Assembly (NCBI GenBank): GCA_946807835.1
Contig: OX327694.1
Coordinates: 9,436,001-9,500,000 of the forward strand
From: Ailanthus altissimus
Taxonomy: Eukaryota > Streptophyta > Magnoliopsida > Sapindales > Simaroubaceae
DNA length: 64,000 bases
Reading direction: 5' to 3'
Shown: positions 19,350 through 31,978 of the stretch, piece by piece
Position numbering within the stretch: position 1 is the first letter of the stretch
Layout of the letters: every line of letters starts with the position of its first letter
The notes under the pieces: model-generated
Database searches by the model: none
Told to the model about the DNA's origin: nothing
What the model saw: the letters and a program-made list of their open reading frames with translations, nothing else
Translations under genes and position numbers: made by a program

Positions 19350-20903
19350 TGATGAACACATGAAAATGCATGTTGTTAAAAGATTCAATCACCATTTAAT
19401 GTCACTAATTTTAGTATTTTCTGTATTTTTAGCTTGAAATAAAGTGTTCTCCTTAAATTGTGATTAATGAATGTTACTTGGACAGGTTTAGGTAAATTGG
19501 ACATAACTCTCAATGTAGAAATTGAAATGAAGAAATTCTTGAACCTAGTGCAACATGACTCAATCTTACACAAATTTGAAGAACAGTGGAAAAGCCAAAT
19601 CCAATATGTTATGGGCCAAATATTGAGATACAACAGAATCGGACTACAACTCTTACCCAGCTTGCCCAACTCACGTATTTAGACCGTATCTCCCAAAATA
19701 CATACTCAATTGGTATAATTCTTGAAGCTGTGAATTGCTGACTTAACTATCAACAACTCGTATGTTTATGGTAAAGTCCAAATCAGCCGTTATCATGGAC
19801 CAAATCGTATTACAAGTGGGTAAAATGGTTGTTGGTCGAATTCTGATGTATCTTTGGAAGTTTGCTCATATCGCATTGGATACTCATCCAATTTGCATGA
19901 AATCAGTGCCTATGGAAAGAAGAGTCAAAATTCTACAACTTTCATGTCGGCTGTAGAAGCTGAATTGATCATTTACATTATCAAAAATGTGCTGCAAGTG
20001 GATACACGAGTTATTGGCTTAAAATTATTGAAGATTGATGTCATCCATGACATATGTCCATTCATTGCCTATATAAGGAGACCCTTAGGACGTTTTTAAT
20101 AGATAATTTCCCTCTTCTTTTATTCTCATTAACATGTATTGTAATTTAGGCTAGAGTTCCTAGCAAGGCTAAGAGATGAACTTTTATGTGTAGTAAATCT
20201 ACTTCCATGCTTTGATTCGGTGTCAAGAGCTATAAATGTTGTAAGTTTGGTTTTGATTAAACTCTTATCTATTTTATTTTCTATAATCCAGAGGTTATAA
20301 TTCTCATGTCTCATATATGTTCAGTCATGCTTTTCTTATGTGATTCATGTTGATTTATAATTGTTACTGGTTACATTGTTTTATATGTTAATCTTTTACT
20401 GCAGTATTGTCAATTTGATATATTGTCGATCTTGGATAACATGTAAGGGCAATAAATGTTTGATATTCAAGTTAATCTTTTACTGCAATATTGTCAAAAT
20501 GATATATTGTCGATCTTAGATAACTTGTATAAATAACATGATGTGTGTTAATGCTTGCAAAGAGTTTAACTAAATCAAATACATGTGTTATCAAATGTGC
20601 TATATATTACATACCTTCCGATTGATTGTTTGGGATGTGAAACTTTCAGTTGAGTTATAAATATCGAATCAAAGTATAGAGTAGATTTATAAAGCATAAT
20701 TGTGATTCTCAAAACCTTGCTTAAATCATCATAAGACATTTTTCTCAATTCATAGACAATTCTATCTCATCCGTTTAAATCAATTAACCCTTTGCTACTG
20801 CTTTAATATTTTACTTCACTAACCTATTTTGCCAAGAGCTTCCTCGTGGGATCGACACCTCAATCTATACTGCGATAGCCGCGTTATATTTTGAGCGTAA
20901 ACA
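19350..20903 (+). repeat. 3' LTR of the Athila-type element
   Basis: This 1554-bp LTR starts TGATGAACAC and ends GCGTAAACA, followed by the CCTTG duplication at 20904-20908. Its TATA box is at 20070-20077. It differs from the 5' LTR by scattered, mostly transition substitutions and has the same length. Confidence 0.95.
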
Positions 20904-20908
20904 CCTTG

Positions 20909-21005
20909 GTTTAAAGAAAGTTTAGTGGAATCCTCAATATTGTTTGCTTGAGCATAGACATAGGTCGTATGGAGTGGCAAACCACGTAAACATTCAGGGT
21001 GTAAT
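20909..21005 (+). repeat. Old copia LTR fragment, middle part
   Basis: These 97 bp separate the Athila and Tekay elements. GACATAGGTCG and AACCACGTAAA near the end are typical of the 3' part of copia LTRs; a similar pair (GTGGACGTAGG, AACCACGTAAA) is in the copia LTR at about 53945-53980. The fragment continues the LTR begun at 6618. Its last five bases, GTAAT, form the left TSD of the Tekay element. Confidence 0.45.
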
Positions 21006-23774
21006 TGTAATATCCAATCCTTATTAGTAGTATTGGCGCTTAGAATTCGGTATAGAGCAAATAAGACACCATAGGGTTACTCGATTTTAATCTTATTAGA
21101 AATATTCCCTTTATAGTGCACGTGAGAGATATTAGACATAATTTGGTAATTTTACACTCGATCGGTGCGCCGGATGACCCTAAAATATTTTTAAAATTTT
21201 TCTCTATTGGCTTAGAAAAGGAAATCCTAATTTACTACATGAATTTTCATTTAAGGGTTATGAATGGAACAAGTCTTTGTTGAGAAACATAATCCATATA
21301 TTAGAGAATGGACCAATTAGAAGAAATCTCATGGATTGTCAAGTTGGAAGTTCTAGTTAGTTCTTTGAACTATTCTAACTAGATAGTTACAAATGAACTA
21401 ATTACATAATTAGTTTTTAACTAATGGAAAATTAGAAGTTTTAAGTAAGTTGAAGGGCAAAATGGTCAATTGAGAGAGCACTATATATATGTTAAAAGTG
21501 TGTAGAAATTTGAAGAGAGAGCAAAATCAACACTTAGCCAAAAAAAGAGAGAAATTCGAGATTCAAAGGGGGGTGCTGCTACAGTGACTATTCAAGTTTG
21601 TTTTCATGATTTTTCATGTGTAATCAAACTAAAATAAGGTTACATATGAATCCTTAAGCTCAATTGAGGCTTCAATTAGTGGAAATTCAAGAAAAAGAGG
21701 TAAGAAAAGCATTGTTTCATGAGTTTGATAAGTGAACTTTCAAGAATGCTCCAACTGACATTCTTATGCGTATTCTTGGCTTAGATTGAGTTGAATTCTA
21801 GTTTGGAGCTTGAAGGAGTCATGAATTTGAAGAAATTGGCAAGGTGAGAATTAGGGTTTTTGATTATTTTGTTGTAGAGATTTCAATTGGTTGTAATTAG
21901 GGCTTAAGAATGAAATTGACATGATTTTGTTGTAATTGAAACAAGAAATTGAGAAAAGGAATGTATTGGAACCTAGGGTGAAATTCTGCCACTTTAGGGA
22001 AGTTAGGAATTGAGTGGTGTTTTGATTGAATTGTTGTGTGTAAATGGTGCATATTGTAAATTGAATGTATATGGTTGATGAAAAAAACAAAAAATGAAGA
22101 AAATGGGACATAATTATCCATGTTGAAAAGGTGAAGGGCAATTATATCCAACCAAGTTATAAGGTGTTCAATAATTTTCAGGGCGCCGGATGGTGAGTTA
22201 GTTTCGATTATGGCCCCGTAACTAAAATCGGGAAGTAGTATGCATCCGGACTTTGTATGCCGATTAGGGCGTTTAGTAGTTAAATGAGATTCTAGCATTC
22301 GATTTAGTTCTAAATGTCATTTATGGCGCGTAGGTGAAGATAACCGAGAGCGTTAACGGGAGCAGAAATCGGGAGCAAAATTGAGCGCGGAGCGGTTGTG
22401 AGTGGAAATCTGCCATTTCTTTTACTTTTCGGTTATTATGTTTTCGCACAATGACTATGTATGTTTTATGAGCTTTCGATGCATAAACATGATTTATGAT
22501 CTTGATATATTCATAGACATGCTTTTACATGATCGATTTGCGAAACAGTTTTAAAATTCTGCATTTGTTTTAAAGGCCATTGGTACCCTCAGATTGTAGT
22601 GGTGATGATTGTATTAAACCCAGCTGGTATATCCCATGCACATGGACAGGTCTTGGGGGCGTGTCACTAACTCTGGGAAGTTGGGTTGTCCAGTCATGTG
22701 AGTCGCCCTATGTGTATGGGGTATTGTCTCGCTATATGTATGCGATGTAGGATTCCGCTGCATAGCCAGTGAGATATCTTGAGATATCACTACGGGTGCT
22801 GCTAGTTGAGGTGCCCCGTGACCTACTCACGTGTGCGGTGCTAGTTGAGTCACCGCGTGAGTATAGAGCTTTAGGGTTACCATTGGTACAGTTTAGAAAG
22901 AAAATGGTCGAGCGAGGATTTTACTAGTTTTTGATTTACCGATAGCATTTATGCATTTATATGCACACAGCAGTTATTATGTTACACAGATTCTGGATAT
23001 TGTTTTCCAAAGATGTAGATAAAACCCGCTCGGCAAGATTTCATTAGCATATGATATTAGAAACCATTTTACATCCGTTTTAGAAGCATAATTTCTGCAT
23101 GTACTTTAGAAATTGCTATCTTTGTATAATGTTCTTGTAATTGAAATCTCATTTACACTCACTGAGCTCCTTTAGCTCGCCCGTTTTATGTTTTATGTTT
23201 TTAAACCCCTTTCCCAGGTGCAGGTCTCGGTACGCAAGCTGCTGATTCACCTGTTGCCGAGTAGTGGGCCGAATCTAAAGATCATTTTTGTACATGTAAA
23301 TGTGCTAAATAGCACTCTTTACTTTATGCATAGTAGTAGTAGGCATGTATATTTGTATGTATGTTTTGAACCAACAAGAAAATATTTTGAGATTATGATG
23401 ATCATCTTTACTTTTCATGAGTATGCTCATTTTGTGATTTGAATGAAACTTTTGAGTTGTGTTGGATTTGATTTGGAAAGGACCGGAGGTCCGAATTGGT
23501 AGTATTAAGATGTGTTGGAATTAGAAGTGAAATTTCTTTGCAGGTTTTATATGAATTTTCCGAAAAACAGGGGAAACTCTGTCCGTTTATTTTTAAAATT
23601 AAGATGTCGTTTTCATGTATATTACTAGACCTTCTTAGTAGTAACAAGAATTAAAAAGGGGTTCGCCTCGCGGAATTTCTCAACTTACCCAGTTAGGTTC
23701 GGAGAAACTTCTGTCGGGGTGCCCGGCAGGGCCGCTGGGATCTATAGTAGAGGGTCTCGGGTCGGGTCCTGTCA
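21006..23774 (+). repeat. 5' LTR of the Tekay element
   Basis: The 2769-bp LTR starts TGTAATATCC and ends GGGTCCTGTCA, just before the primer-binding site. It aligns to 28605-31371 throughout. The small ORFs in it (for example minus 21851-22298) recur only because the LTR recurs. Confidence 0.93.
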
Positions 23775-23777
23775 GAG

Positions 23778-23789
23778 TGGTATCAGAGC
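23778..23789 (+). other. Primer-binding site (initiator tRNA-Met)
   Basis: TGGTATCAGAGC, three bases after the LTR end, is the standard plant LTR-element site complementary to the 3' end of initiator tRNA-Met. Confidence 0.9.
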
Positions 23790-23923
23790 ACGATTTTTGA
23801 AGTTTTAGTTAAAAAGTTCACTTTTAGAATGAGATTCTTGAAATTGCATGCATATTTTTTAAGTTTAGTAAGTTGAATTCTTTGCATTTGATAATCATTT
23901 GTATCACTAAAGTTTCAGAAAAT

Positions 23924-26900
23924 ATGCATCGTCGTGGAGGCCCACGTACTAGGAGAGCAGCCGCGGACGCTCTTGCACCTGAAGAGGAGCAGGAAAATGA
24001 GTCAGTAAATGTTCCTACGCCTCAGACCCCTCCTGAATTATCTCAACCCGCTGAGCAAGAGGGTGGAAACGTTAATATAGCTCAAATAGCCCAGATACTA
24101 GCAGCGGCGATCCAACAGCTGCGAGAGACTGGAGTGTCCATTGAGCGCGCCAAGAAATTAGGCGCTAAGCCTTATGACGGTACCGGAGATCCCGAGAGAG
24201 CCTTATCTTGGTTAGAGAACAATGAAGAAATTTTTCAGGTTATGGAATGTACGGAAGAGCAGATGGTGGTATACTCCGCATTTCTATTGAAAGAAGGAGC
24301 GAAAGATTGGTGGAAGGCCTTGTAAAGGAGGAACGCCGATGGGGTGTCTTGGGTGCTTTTCAAAGAGGAATTTCTGAATAAGTTCTACCCCAAAAGTTAT
24401 AAAGATGCGAAGATAGAAGAATTCTTCAAGCTCGAACAGGGTTCCCTCTCGGTGGCTGAGTACGAGAAGAAGTTTTCGGAGCTCCTCCATGCCGTTCCCT
24501 TTATAGCCGATAATGAGGAGCAGAAGGCTAACCATTTTGCAGTGGGTCTCAATCCACGAATCAGGGCGTATGTAGTATCGGCAGCCCACACTCAGTATGG
24601 TGCATTGGTGGAAGATGCAACACGGGTTGAAAGAAGCATGGCGGTCATCCCTAAACCGAAACAGTAGGGTCAGAAAAGAGGCTGGTTAGGTAGTTCTCGA
24701 GGAGGACCGAGTAAATTCACCCGAACAGAGGAGAGATCTTCATGGTCCAGCAGTCAAAATCCAAGCCAAGGAGCTCAATCCAGCCAAGCTTCCGTTCGGC
24801 AACCATCCGTCGGATTCCGAAGCACTAAGGAGAGTTGAAAGAATTTCCCGATGTGTAATAAATGTGGCAAGGCCCATCAGGGGAATTGTAAGAAAGGGAT
24901 TACCGGGTGTTATAAGTGCGGTCAAGAGGGTCACTACATGAGAGATTGCTCGAATGATGGAGCTAGCAGTATGTTAGAAGATAGACCACCAGCTCCGGGA
25001 CAAACCAGTGGCGGTCGAGGGTAGATTCGAGAAGGCCCCCAATTCAGAAGATCGAGCGGCGCGAGCCAGCCTAGTAGGGGAGCCGGTCGAGGAGGATCAT
25101 CCGGTGGATCACAAGTGAAACCGCATACCCAGGCTAGGGTATTTGCGGTGACCCAACAGGAGGCAAATGCGGCCCCAGAAGTTGTGACAGGTACAATGTC
25201 AATTTTTGATCGAGATGCTTATATACTGATAGATCCTGGAGCAACCCATTCGTTTATTTCTGTGGAGTTTGCTGCAAATGTTAGTATAGCACCCCAGTTA
25301 TTAGATGGTGTGGTAGTAATGTCTCTTCCTACTAGAGACTCCATTGTAGCATAAACGGTGTATAGGAGTAGTAAAATTAGTATTGAAAGCCAAGAGTTTA
25401 TGGCGGATTTGATTATGTTGGCCATCAGTGAGTTTGATGTGATTTTAGGGATGGATTGGTCGTCTAAGTATCGGGCATCAGTGGATTGCTTCTGGAAAGA
25501 AGTTAGATTATTTAGCCCAGGCGGAACGGAAGTTATTTTCTGTGGGGTGCAAAAATCACTTTCCGCCAGCATGGTGTCGGTAATGAGGGCAAGAAAGATG
25601 CTTCGAAAGTCATGTCAGGGTTACTTAGTCTATGCCATAGACGTAAGAGATGGTGGAACGAAATTGGAGGATATTTCGGTGGTGAGAGAGTTTCCGGATG
25701 TATTCCCCGCGGATCTTTCGGGATTACCTCCGGATAGAGAGATAAAGTTTAAAATAGAAGCAGCCCCTGGAACACAACCAATTTCTAAAGCACCTTATAG
25801 AATGGCTCCTTCAGAATTGAAAGAACTGAAGGTTCAGTTAGAAGAGTTGGTGAATAAGAGTTTCATTAGACCGAGTACTTCTCCTTGGAGTGCACCGGCT
25901 TTGTTTGTAAAGAAGAAAGACGGAAGCATGAGATTGTGCATTGATTACCGGGAGCTGAATAAAGTAACGGTGCGTAATCAATATCCACTTCTGAGAATTG
26001 ATGATTTGTTTGATCAGCTGCAAGGAGCTAGAGTATTTTCCAAGATAGATCTGAGGTCAGGCTATCATCAATTGAAGATCCGGGAGGAAGATGTTCCTAA
26101 GACGGCCTTTAGGACCCGATATGGGCATTATGAATTTTTGATTGTGCCTTTTGGGCTGACTAATGCCCCAGCTGCTTTTATGGATCTTATGAATAGAGTT
26201 TTTAGATCCTATTTAGATCGGTTTGTGATAGTATTTATTGATGATATACTGGTTTATTTAAGCAGTGAGAAAGAGCATATAGAACATTTGAGGATAGTTT
26301 TGCAGACCTTAAGGGAGCATCGGCTGTATGCCAAACTTAGTAAATGTCAAATTTGGCTAGATAGAGTTGCATGTTTGGGGCATGTAATCTCTGCAGAAGG
26401 GGTAGCAGTAGATCCCCAGAAGATTGAAGCAATAGTGAATTGGAGACAGCCCACGAACGTGACTGAGATCCGTAGTTTCTTGAGTTTGGCCGGATATTAT
26501 AGGAAGTTTGTAGAGGGATTCTCAAGGATAGCCGCTCCTCTGACTAAGTTAACCTGGAAAGAAGAGAAGTTTGTATGGTCGGAAGCGTGCCAGCAGAGCT
26601 TCGAAGAGCTAAAACGAAGGTTGACTTTGGCCCCTGTGCTTACACTTCCGTCGGGAAATGACGGTTTTACCATATATTGTGATGCTTCCAGGCAAGGTCT
26701 AGGTTGTATGCTAATGCAGAAGGAGAAAGTAATAGCCTATGCGTCCAGACAATTAAAGAAGCATGAACAGAATTATCCTACACATGACCTAGAACTAGCT
26801 GCAGTAGTTTTTGCTTTAAGAATTTGGAGGCATTATTTGTATGGGGTTCCTTGCAAGATCTTTACAGATCATAAGAGCCTGTAGTACTTGTTCACTCAGA

Positions 26901-28567
26901 AAGAATTGAATATGAGGCAAAGAAGGTGGCTGGAGCTTATTAAAGATTATGAGTGCACCTTGGAGTACCATCCAGGAAAAGCTAACGTGGTAGCAGATGC
27001 TCTCAGCAGAAAGCCTGTCAGTTCAATAGCTCACTTGAAGGTCGCATATCTATCGATGTTGATAGAATTGAGGTCTTTAGGTGTAAAATTAGAATTATTA
27101 GATTCGGGAGCATTATTAGCCACATTTCAGGTATGTCCAATACTGGTTGATCGGATCAAAGAACTACAGACTCAAGATCCACAAGTAGTTAAATTAAAGG
27201 GTGAAATCGAGTCCGGGCAGCGGAAGGATCTTTCAGTGACCGAGGATGGTGTAGTAACCTTAGGTCGGAGGTTATGTGTTCCGGATGTAAATGAATTAAG
27301 AAGAGAGATTATGGAAGAAGCTCATTCTTCTGCGTATGCTATGCATCCGGGGAGCACAAAGATGTACCGTACCCTAAAAGAGCACTACTGGTGGAAGGGC
27401 ATGAAGAAAGATATAGCTAAATTTGTCTCGAGATGCCTAACTTGCCAACAAGTAAAAGCGGAGCATCAGAAACCTGTAGGGCTCTTGCAACCCCTTCCGA
27501 TTTCGGAGTGGAAATGGGAAAGAATAACGATGGACTTCGTGGTAGGACTTCCACGTAACCAGAGAGGCAATGACGCAATATGGGTGATTGTTAATAGACT
27601 AACAAAATCTGCCCACTTCCTACCCATTAGAAGCAGTTGTTCTTTAGATAAATTGGCCCAGTTGTACGTAGATGAGGTGGTACTACTCCATGGAGTTCCC
27701 TTATCCATTGTGTCAGACAGGGATCCACGGTTCACTTCTCGATTTTGGCCCAGTTTACAGAAAGCTCTAGGTACAAAATTGAGTTTCAGTACGGCCTTTC
27801 ATCCTCAAACGGATAGTCAGTCGGAACGGACAATTCAGACACTTGAAGATATGCTTAGAGCGTGTGTTATGGAGTTTAAGGGAAGTTGGGATACTCATCT
27901 GCCGCTAATGGAGTTCGCCTACAATAATAGCTACCAGACTAGCATCAAAATGGCACCATATGAAGCATTGTACGGAAAAAAGTGCAGAACTCTAGTTTGT
28001 TGGGATGAGGTAGGTGAAAGGAAGCTGATCGGCCCAGAAATTGTCCAGATTACTTCGGAAAAGATTCAACTTATCAGGCAGAGATTGAAAACAGCTAATG
28101 ATAGACAGAAAAGTTATGCAGATAACAGAAGAAGAGACTTGGAGTTTGAGATCAGTGATAAGGTCTTTCTGAAGCGAGTACTAAGATTCGAGAAGCGAGG
28201 AAAGCTGAGTCCTCGATCTATTGGACCGTACGAGATAGTTGAAAGAGTTGGAAAGGTGGCATATCGTCTACGGTTACCCAAAGATCTGGCTAGAATCTAT
28301 GATGTGTTTCATGTTTCCATGCTTCGCAAGTATATAGCAGATCCTTCACACATCCTAAGGGAACAATTGGTAGAATTGAATGAGAACTTGACCTACAGAG
28401 AGAAGCCTGTGCAAATCCTAGACCGGAAAGAGCAAGTCCTTCGTAACAAAAGCATTCCCTTAGTTAAGGTGTTATGGATGAACCATGGGGTAGAAGAAGC
28501 CACGTGGGAACGTGAAGATCAGATGCGAGTGCAACATCTTCACCTCTTTGAGACAGGTATGATTTAA
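23924..28567 (+). pseudogene. gag-pol: Tekay gag-pol polyprotein with six in-frame stops
   Basis: One frame runs from ATG 23924 to the stop at 28565 without frameshift. Order: gag (about 24160-24640), zinc knuckle CYKCGQEGHYMRDC (about 24910-24950), protease IDPGATHSF (about 25230), RT with FIDDIL (about 26240), RNase H with CDAS and FTDHKSL, integrase with HPGST, a C-x2-C zinc half-site, [15 protein letters not shown] and QTDSQSERT, and a chromodomain ([16 protein letters not shown]) at the end. Stops fall at 24323 (TAA), 24665 (TAG), 24836 (TGA), 25022 (TAG), 25352 (TAA) and 26882 (TAG). Each is one C-to-T step from a Gln or Arg codon. The chromodomain would direct integration to heterochromatin in active relatives. 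Confidence 0.92.
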
Positions 28568-28570
28568 ATT

Positions 28571-28604
28571 TTGAGGACGAAATTTTTTGAAGGAGGGGTG
28601 AAAT
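28571..28604 (+). other. Polypurine tract region of the Tekay element
   Basis: TTGAGGACGAAATTTTTTGA followed by AGGAGGGG directly precedes the 3' LTR. This combination is characteristic of Tekay/Del chromoviruses and primes plus-strand synthesis. Confidence 0.85.
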
Positions 28605-31371
28605 TGTAATATCTAATCCCTATTAGTAGTATTGGCACCTAGAATTCGGTATAGAGCAAATAAGACATCGTAGGGTTACTCGATTTTAATTTTATTAGAA
28701 ATATTCCATTTATAGTACATGTGAGAGATATTAGACCTAATTTGGTAATTTCACACTCGATCGATGCGCCGGACGACCCTAAAATATTTTTAGAATTTTT
28801 CTCTATTGGCTTAGAAAAGGAAATCCTAATTTACTACATGAATTTCCATTTAAGGGTTATGAATGGAACAAGTCTTTGTTGAGAAACATAATCCATATAT
28901 TAATGGACCAATTAGAAGAAATCTCATGGATTGCCAAGTTGAAAGTTCAAGTTAGTTCTTTGAACTATTCTAACTAGATAGTTATAAATGAACTAATTAC
29001 ATAATTAGTTTTTAACTAATGGCAAATTAGAAGTTTTAAGTAAGTTGAAGGGCAAAATGGTCAATTGAGGGAGCACTATATATATGTTAGAAGTGTGTAG
29101 AAATTTGAAGAGAGATCAAAACCAACACTTAGCCAAAAAAAGAGAGAAATTCGAGATTCAAAGGGGGGTGCTGCTACAGTGACTATTCAAGTTTTTTTTT
29201 CATGATTTTTCATGTGTAATCAAACTAAAATAAGGTTACATATGAATCCTTAAGCTCAATTGAAGCTTCAATTAGTGGAAATTCAAGAAAAAGAGGTAAG
29301 AAAAGCATTGTTTTATAAGTTTGATAAGTGAACTTTCAAGAATGCTCCAATTGACATTCTTATGTTTATTCTTGGCTTAGATTGAGTTGAATTCTAGTTT
29401 GGAGCTTGAAGGAGTCATCAATTTGAAGACATTGGCAAGGTGAGAATTAAGGTTTTTGGTGATTTTGTTGTAGAGATTTCAATTGGTTGTAATTAGGGCT
29501 TTAGAATAAAATTGGCATGATTTTGTTGTAATTGAAACAAGAAATTGAGAAAAGAAATGTGTTGGAACCTATGGTGAAATTCTGCCACTTTAGGGAAGTT
29601 AGGAATTGAGTGGTGTTTTGATTGAATTGTTATATGTAAATGGTGCATATTGTAAATTGAATGTATATGGTTGATGAAAAAAAACCACAAATAAAGAAAA
29701 TGGGACATAATTGTCCATGTTGAAAAGGTAAAGGGCAATTATATCCAACCAAGTTATAAGGTGTTCAATAATTTTCAGGGCGCCGGATGGTGAGTTAGTT
29801 TCGATTATGGCCCCGTAACTAAAATCGGGAAGTAGTATGCATCCGGACTTTGTATGCCGATTAGGGCGTTTAGTAGTTAAATGAGATTCTAGCATTCGAT
29901 TTAGTTCTAAATGTCATTTATGGCGCGTAGGTGAAGATAACCGAGAGCATTAACGGGAGCAAAAATCGGGAGCGAAATTGAGCGCGGAGCGGTTGTGAGT
30001 GGAAATCTGTCATTTCTTTTACTTTTCGGTTATTATGTTTTCGCACAATGACTATGTATGTTTTATGAGCTTTCGATGCATAAACATAATTTATGATCTT
30101 GATATATTCATAGACATGCTTTTACATGATCGATTTACGAAACAGTTTTAAAATTTTGCGTTTGTTTTAAAGGCCATTGATACCCTCAGATTGTAGTGGT
30201 GATGATTGTATTAAACCTGACCGGTATATCCCGTGCACATAGACAGGTCTTGAGGGCGTGTCACTAACTCCGGGAAGTTGGGTTGTCCAGTCATGTGAGT
30301 CGCTCTATGTGTATGGGGTATTGTCTCGCTATATGTATGCGATGTAGGATTCCGCTGCATAGCCAGTGAGATATCTTGAGATATCACTACGGGTGCTGCT
30401 AGTTGAGGTGCCCCATGACCTACTCACGTGTGCGGTGCTAGTTGAGTCGCCACGTGAGTATAGAGCTTTAGGGTTACCATTGGTACAGTTTAGAAAGAAA
30501 ATGGCCGAGCGAGGATTTTACTAGTTTTTGATTTACCGATAGCATTTATACATTCATATGCACACAACAGTTATTATGTTACACAGATTCTGGATATTAT
30601 TTTTCAAAGATGTAGATAAAACCCGCTCGGCAAGATTTCATTAGCATATGATATTAGAAACCGTTTTACATCCGTTTTAGAAGCATAATTTCTGAATGTA
30701 CTTTAGAAATTGCTATCTTTGTATAATGTTCTTGTAATTGAAATCTCATTTACACTCACTGAGCTCCTTTAGCTCACCCGTTTTATGTTTTATGTTTTTA
30801 AACCCCTTTCCCATGTGCAGGTCTCGGTACGCAAGCTGCTAATTCTCCTGTTGCCAAGTAGTGAGCCGAATCCGAAGATCATTTTTGTACATGTAAATGT
30901 GCTAAATAGCACTCTTTACTTTATGCATAGTAGTAGTAGGCATGTATATTTGTATGTATGTTTTGAACCAACAAGAAAATATTTTGAGATTATGATAATC
31001 ATCTTTACTTTTCATAAGTATGCTCATTTTGTAATTTAAATGAAACTTTTGAGTTGTGTTGGATTTAATATGGAAATGACCAGAGGTCTGAATTGGTAGT
31101 ATTGAGATGTGTTGGAATTAGAAGTGAAATTTTTTTGTAGGTTTTATATGGATTTTCCGAAAAATAAGGGAAACTCTGTCCGTTTGTTTTTAAAATTAAG
31201 ATGTCATTTTCATGTATATTACTAGACCTTCTTAGTAGTAACAAGAATTAAAAAGGGGTTCGCCTCGCGGAGTTTCTCAATTTACCCAGTTAGGTTCGGA
31301 GGAACTTCCGTCGGGGTGCCCAGCAGGGTCGCTGGGATCTATAGTAGAGGGTCTCGGGTCGGGTCATGTCA
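28605..31371 (+). repeat. 3' LTR of the Tekay element
   Basis: The 2767-bp LTR runs from TGTAATATCT to GGGTCATGTCA and is collinear with the 5' LTR, with scattered substitutions and small indels. After its last CA the expected TSD is absent; a tRNA-like segment follows instead. Confidence 0.92.
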
Positions 31372-31544
31372 GAGTTAGCTCAAGTGGTACCAGAGGTGCC
31401 CCCCAGTGGTCTTAAAACCCCATATGGTCTTGGGTTCGAGCCTCGAAAAGGCGAAAGAAATGAGGGGGGACTCCGATATCCTTTGAGTGAGCCCACCGAG
31501 TAGGGGTGGACCCCAGCCTACTAGTAGAGGGGTGGGGGCCCACA
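31372..31544 (+). repeat. tRNA-like (SINE-type) segment fused to the Tekay 3' LTR end
   Basis: The segment begins GAGTTAGCTCAAGTGGTACC, containing an A-box-like TTAGCTCAAGTGG (31375-31387). A B-box GGTTCGAGCC follows at 31433-31442, a spacing normal for tRNA-derived SINE promoters. The rest is G/C-rich and unrelated to the 5' LTR leader. No poly(A) or T-run tail is seen. Its end CCCACA abuts GTAAT, the TSD of the Tekay element. It may be a SINE inserted at the junction or sequence carried in by the element. Confidence 0.6.
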
Positions 31545-31549
31545 GTAAT

Positions 31550-31973
31550 TATCTTTATCCTTTACTCTATTTTTTATTACAATTATTTGTTATTGAATTT
31601 TCTTATGTTTGTAATTCATAAATCATTTTTTAGAGCATTAATCATTCATAAATAATTCATTTTAGAGTTTAAGCTTTTAAACATCCAATCTCTTGGGTTA
31701 CCTACCTTATATTTTCAATATATTTATAGTCATTCATTCAAGGAATTGGCAAAATAATTTGGTCAATAAAATAAGTATCATACAAGTCCCATTCATTTTA
31801 GAATTTGACATTGTACAATATTTTGTGCGATACATGTATATGTTTTGTAAAACTTTGTTTTAATTTCTTTTTAAAATTCTATTTATAAAAGCTTTACATG
31901 ATATTTGAATGCATAATAGTATGTATATATAATTTATTTTTACAATTCATCTCATATAAAATGATGTAACATT
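31550..31973. other. AT-rich stretch without genes
   Basis: No coding sequence or clear repeat is seen. The first part (TATCTTTATCC and on) could be the end of the old copia LTR interrupted by the Athila and Tekay elements. The last five bases form half of the Tat TSD (TAAGT, 31974-31978, continues into it). Confidence 0.4.
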
Positions 31974-31978
31974 TAAGT

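Larger units (their letters stand above)
8511..20903 (+). mobile_element. Athila-type Ty3/gypsy element carrying NABP-like and LOG genes
   Basis: This is a 12,393-bp element with two 1554-bp LTRs and a perfect CCTTG TSD at 8506-8510 and 20904-20908. Order: 5' LTR, primer-binding site, leader with a small-ORF array, gag-protease, RT-RNase H-integrase, ORF3 (virus-type basic/cysteine protein), ORF4 (LOG), noncoding tail, polypurine tract, 3' LTR. The two LTRs differ at roughly 35 positions by eye (about 2%), which suggests insertion on the order of a million years ago under usual plant rates. Only one nonsense codon breaks gag-pol, and both cargo ORFs are open. A solo LTR of the same family is at 56413-57971. 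Confidence 0.95.
21006..31544 (+). mobile_element. Tekay-type chromovirus (Ty3/gypsy) with a 173-bp tRNA-like 3' extension
   Basis: LTRs of about 2.77 kb flank one gag-pol frame with a C-terminal chromodomain. The left end is TGTAATATCC at 21006, preceded by GTAAT. The LTR homology ends at 31371, where no matching TSD follows. GTAAT instead appears at 31545-31549, directly after CCCACA. This suggests that the integrated DNA ended at 31544 and included the tRNA-like segment 31372-31544. Six in-frame stops make the polyprotein non-functional. Confidence 0.85.

Noticed and set aside
21851..22298. Minus-strand frames at 21851-22298 and 29493-29895 conserved between positions
   Set aside because: Both lie at the same offset in the Tekay LTRs, so conservation follows from the LTR pair. 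There is no known domain.
31372..31460. A functional tRNA gene
   Set aside because: A- and B-box-like motifs are present, but the sequence cannot be folded by eye into a cloverleaf with paired acceptor ends, so a SINE-type relic is more likely.
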